Shown: one piece after another, positions 61,073 through 64,000 of the stretch
Layout: the number at the start of each line of letters is the position of its first letter
How positions within the stretch are numbered: the first letter of the stretch is position 1
From: DASVWZ01 sp036392935
Lineage (GTDB): Bacteria > Acidobacteriota > Terriglobia > Terriglobales > Acidobacteriaceae
Reading direction: 5' to 3'
DNA: 64,000 nt
Assembly: GCA_036392935.1 (NCBI GenBank)
Contig: DASVWZ010000147.1
Coordinates: 6,035-70,034 of the forward strand
Notes under the pieces: generated by a model
The model's database searches: none
What the model was told of the DNA's origin: nothing
The model's input: only the letters and a program-made list of their open reading frames with translations
Translations under genes and position numbers: made by a program

Positions 61073-62662
61073 ATGGCAACTTTAGAAGCTCCCGTACGGC
61101 CGCAGACCGGCCAGCACACCGGCAAATTCGTCAATGAGCCGTTTACCGATTTCACCAAAGAAGACAACGCCCGCGCCATGCGCAAAGCCATTGAAAAGGT
61201 CCGCGGCCAGCTCGGACGCGAATACGACCTGATTATTGGGGGAAAGCGCATCAAGACGGCGGACAAAATCAAGTCGCTGAATCCTGCCAACCCGTCGCAG
61301 ATTGTCGGCATTCATCAGAAAGCTGGCGCCGAGCATGTTGAGCCGGCAATGCAGGCCGCGCTCAAGGCCTTCGATTTATGGAGCAAAACTTCTGCCGAAG
61401 AGCGTGCCAGTCTTCTCTTCCGCGCTGCCGATCTGCTGCGCGAACGCAAGCACGAATTTTCGGCGTGGATGATCTTCGAGGTCAGCAAGAACTGGGCCGA
61501 AGCCGACGGCGATGTCGGCGAGACCATCGACTTCCTCGAATACTACGGCCGTCTCGCTCTGCGTCTCGCCAAAGCCGAAACTGATGTTCAGTTACCCGGC
61601 GAGCACGATGCACTGCGCTACATTCCGCTTGGTGTCGGAGCGGTGATTCCGCCGTGGAACTTCCCCTGCGCCATCATGGCTGGCATGACCAGCGCTTCGA
61701 TTGTTTCCGGCAACACCGTAATCCTAAAGCCATCCAGCGATTCGCCCACCATCGCTGCGAAATTTATCGAACTGTTAGAAGAATGCGGACTTCCTGATGG
61801 CGTGGTGAATTTCTGCCCCGGCTCCGGCGCAACTTTCGGCAATGCTATCGTCGCTCATCCCAAGACGCGCTACATCGCGTTTACCGGTTCGCGTGAGGTG
61901 GGCCTCGACATCAATAAGCGAGCGGCCGACGTCGTTCCCGGTCAGGTCTGGATCAAGCGCACCGTGCTCGAGATGGGCGGCAAAGACGCCATTATCGTCG
62001 ATGCGGACGCAGATTTTAATTCTGCCGTTGAGGGCGTCGCCCAGGCTGCGTTCGGTTTCCAGGGGCAAAAATGTTCAGCCTGCTCGCGCGCCATCATCGA
62101 TGAGCGTATTTACGACAAATTTCTTGAGGCGCTGAAAGCGCGCGTGGAAAAAATTACCGTCGGCGATCCGACGGAAAATCCCAATATGGGTGCAGTGATC
62201 AACGAAGGGTCGATGAAGTCGATTCTTGGTTATATCGAGCAGGGCAAGAAAGACGGCCGGCTGATCACTGGCGGCCAACGCATTGGAAATGAAGGGTTTT
62301 TCATTCAGCCGACGGTCATTGCCGACATTCAGCCGAAGTCGAAACTCGAACAGGAAGAAATTTTTGGGCCGGTTTTGGCGGTGATTAAATCCAAGAACTT
62401 CGAGCATGCGCTGGAGATCGCGAATGATACGGAATTCGGGCTAACTGGCGCTGCCTACACGACTTCCGACGATAAGATCGCACGCGCCAAACGCGATTTT
62501 CAGGTGGGAAATTTGTATATCAACCGGAAATGCACCGGTGCCATGGTGGGGGCGCACCCGTTTGGGGGATTTAATATGTCCGGAACGGACTCAAAAGCGG
62601 GCGGCCCGGATTATTTGTACTTGTTCACCCAAGCCAAGTCGATCGCGGAAAAAGTACGCTAG
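61073..62662 (+). CDS. rocA: 1-pyrroline-5-carboxylate dehydrogenase
   Basis: 529 aa, aldehyde dehydrogenase superfamily. The N-terminal FVNEPFTDFTKEDNARAM is typical of the stand-alone P5CDH group. PPWNFPCAIMAGM and KPSSDSPTIAAKF bind NAD; the catalytic Glu is in LEMGGKD and the nucleophile Cys in FGFQGQKCSACSR. It oxidises glutamate semialdehyde to glutamate in proline and arginine breakdown. No proline dehydrogenase gene is adjacent. Monocistronic with its own terminator. Confidence 0.95.
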   Translation: MATLEAPVRPQTGQHTGKFVNEPFTDFTKEDNARAMRKAIEKVRGQLGREYDLIIGGKRIKTADKIKSLNPANPSQIVGIHQKAGAEHVEPAMQAALKAFDLWSKTSAEERASLLFRAADLLRERKHEFSAWMIFEVSKNWAEADGDVGETIDFLEYYGRLALRLAKAETDVQLPGEHDALRYIPLGVGAVIPPWNFPCAIMAGMTSASIVSGNTVILKPSSDSPTIAAKFIELLEECGLPDGVVNFCPGSGATFGNAIVAHPKTRYIAFTGSREVGLDINKRAADVVPGQVWIKRTVLEMGGKDAIIVDADADFNSAVEGVAQAAFGFQGQKCSACSRAIIDERIYDKFLEALKARVEKITVGDPTENPNMGAVINEGSMKSILGYIEQGKKDGRLITGGQRIGNEGFFIQPTVIADIQPKSKLEQEEIFGPVLAVIKSKNFEHALEIANDTEFGLTGAAYTTSDDKIARAKRDFQVGNLYINRKCTGAMVGAHPFGGFNMSGTDSKAGGPDYLYLFTQAKSIAEKVR

Positions 62663-62684
62663 CCCAATTGTTTCAATGTTTTGC

Positions 62685-62719
62685 CGAACCGGAGGCCGAA
62701 TGGCCTCCGGTTCGCCTTT
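62685..62719 (+). terminator. Intrinsic terminator of rocA
   Basis: A 13-bp perfect stem CGAACCGGAGGCC/GGCCTCCGGTTCG with a GAAT loop, then CCTTTT. Possibly bidirectional with the convergent NUDIX gene. Confidence 0.8.
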
Positions 62720-62732
62720 TGGGGTCAATGTC

Positions 62733-63218
62733 TTAGCTTAGCTGGGATTCTTTTACGTGGGCTTGGGCCCGGCGGGCGATATCTTTTTCTCCGCGGTAGG
62801 CCAATTTAGCCACCGCGTTTTCCAGTGGAATCCAGAGAGCGCGTTTGACTTCTATCCGCATGTCATTGGAAATATTATCGATTTCGCCGGATTCGTACTT
62901 CAGCAAATAAAAACTTACGATCTTGAAGACGCGTTCGTTGTCCCCCCAAGTGCGGACGTAGGCGTACTTAATATCGCCAAGTTTTGTGATCAGCGACGCG
63001 GTAAGGCCGGTTTCCTCGCGGACCTCGCGAAGTGCTGTCTGCTCAGGCTTTTCGCCGGGATCCACCAGGCCTTTGGGTAGAGCGAGTAACACTTTATGCG
63101 CTCTTTTTCCGCCCGCAGGCGCGGCCGGAGGGTCTTTCTGGGGCTCAATCACGGCCGTCTGCCAGCCTTCGGGGGTGTTTCGGATGACTACACCGCCAGC
63201 TGAGACCTCGCGCGCCAT
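62733..63218 (-). CDS. NUDIX hydrolase
   Basis: 161 aa. The Nudix box is complete: GLVDPGEKPEQTALREVREE then TGL, with the metal-binding REVREE. SAGGVVIRN opens the fold, as in MutT-like and Ap4A-type members. It would cleave a nucleoside diphosphate linked to an unknown moiety. The C-terminal half (YLLKYESGEIDNI, RVKRALWIPLENAV-like) resembles the Ap4A/ADP-ribose-type group, but substrate cannot be set. Confidence 0.9.
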   Translation of the reverse strand: MAREVSAGGVVIRNTPEGWQTAVIEPQKDPPAAPAGGKRAHKVLLALPKGLVDPGEKPEQTALREVREETGLTASLITKLGDIKYAYVRTWGDNERVFKIVSFYLLKYESGEIDNISNDMRIEVKRALWIPLENAVAKLAYRGEKDIARRAQAHVKESQLS

Positions 63219-63393
63219 AGGCCTAAGTTAACAGGAACAGGCAGGTTAAGCCATTGGTAGCGGGGATTTGCGGCGAGTAACCGGGAGCGGGTTACGGAAT
63301 TGATTGCAGGGTGCTGCTAACCGAGAGGGCGCTGGCATCCTATTTGCTTGAAGATACAGGGGATTCAGCTCCTGGCCGGGATGGGGAGGGCCG

Positions 63394-64000
63394 GTGAAGC
63401 AGTTAAAAAAAATTATTCGCTCTGTCCAGGCCTTCGGCCGCGAGCTGGCCGGACCCCAGCCCGAGCGGCCGCAAGATATTCCATCCATTGGGGTTGCCCT
63501 TGGCGGAGGGTTTGCGCGCGGGATCGCGCACGTGGGCATTCTGAAGGTCTTGGAAGAAGAGAATATCCCTATTAGTTTCATCGCGGGAACCAGCGTGGGC
63601 GCGCTGATCGGGGCGGCGTATTGCAGCGGATGCTCGGTGGCTGAACTGGAAGATGTCGCTAACCGCGTGAGATTTAAGGACTTCGCGAGGTGGACACTGT
63701 CGCGGTTCGGCATCGCTGACAATCAACGAATGATCGGCTTCCTGAATTCCCTTCTGCGGGTTAAGTCCTTTGAAGAGTTGATGATACCGCTGGCGGTGAC
63801 GGCCACGGATTTTTCTTCCGGGCAGGGAGTGGCATTCAAGTCCGGACCGCTGGTGGACGCGGTGCGTGCGAGCTGCGCCTATCCGGGGATGTTTCTTCCG
63901 GTCAAGATTGGCGATAAGTTATTCGTGGACGGGATGTTAGCTTATACGGTGCCGACGATCCCGCTGCGCCAGATGGGGGCGGAGAAGGTGCTGGCAATAC
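63394..64000 (+). CDS. Patatin-like phospholipase (RssA-type), cut by window end
   Basis: 202 codons visible from GTG 63394, preceded by GGGGAGGG. Patatin fold: oxyanion loop VALGGGFARGIAHVG, nucleophile elbow GTSVG, and the dyad Asp in LFVDGM. RssA/YchK-type members are cytoplasmic or membrane-peripheral lipid acyl hydrolases. The C-terminus lies beyond the window. Divergent from the NUDIX gene (175 bp between starts). Confidence 0.9.
   Translation, partial: MKQLKKIIRSVQAFGRELAGPQPERPQDIPSIGVALGGGFARGIAHVGILKVLEEENIPISFIAGTSVGALIGAAYCSGCSVAELEDVANRVRFKDFARWTLSRFGIADNQRMIGFLNSLLRVKSFEELMIPLAVTATDFSSGQGVAFKSGPLVDAVRASCAYPGMFLPVKIGDKLFVDGMLAYTVPTIPLRQMGAEKVLAI

Overview
This is a GC-rich, gene-dense bacterial chromosome segment. 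The gene content points to an Acidobacteriota member, probably class Terriglobia: an S53 (sedolisin) peptidase, an OPT-family transporter, a TMTC-like TPR membrane protein, large M1-type and TPR-gluzincin peptidases, relics of a choice-of-anchor/IPT protein, and intergenic DNA full of short palindromes and 'NHRAHRG'-type dispersed repeats. This placement is inferred from gene families. The window has no rRNA, and I recognised no tRNA. About 54 protein genes are supported. One is cut by the left edge (histidine kinase) and one by the right edge (patatin-like lipase).

Layout. 1-9.2 kb: kinase end, TPR membrane protein, thiolase, a 15-codon lysine-rich microgene with its own promoter and terminator, a UvrD helicase fused to a RecB-type nuclease, rsmE, yggS, and a small ABM-like protein. 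9.3-19.3 kb: S53 peptidase, OPT transporter, ZIP transporter, 2-oxoglutarate dehydrogenase E1, PEGA protein, an Asn/Gln-rich small protein, glycerate kinase. 19.3-23.4 kb: an accessory-looking island with an unknown helical protein, a lipoprotein serine hydrolase and 1.4 kb of repeat-laden non-coding DNA. 23.4-31.2 kb: MBL hydrolase, HIBADH-type reductase, fatty-acid desaturase, two GNATs, an M23 peptidase, a two-component pair and a membrane protein. 31.3-39.1 kb: lon with a HAIR-like (HspR) operator, a decayed surface-protein gene, two metallopeptidase genes and a stand-alone receiver. 39.3-45.3 kb: a motility cluster, flbD-motA-motB leftward and fliC-fliD-fliS-(FliT/FlgN-like) rightward from a shared 274-bp control region. 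45.3-54.2 kb: HAD hydrolase, kbl, small membrane protein, transglutaminase-like protein, bestrophin-like protein, serS, and an envelope group ending in a LolA-like protein. 54.2-64 kb: a GT-C glycosyltransferase, a 1170-residue GH18-like/NodB/GT2 fusion, tryptophanase, P5C dehydrogenase, NUDIX and patatin-like proteins.

Functional themes are carbon and amino-acid catabolism (thiolase, OGDH E1, kbl, tryptophanase, P5C dehydrogenase, glycerate kinase), envelope and exopolysaccharide work, secreted proteolysis, and motility. Regulatory reading gives three recurring signals. Several genes have a -10-like hexamer only 6-10 nt from the start codon and no Shine-Dalgarno, which suggests leaderless or very short-leader mRNAs. 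lon carries a nearly perfect HspR operator. An intergenic microgene has a textbook sigma70 promoter and an intrinsic terminator. No CRISPR array, IS element or prophage was recognised.
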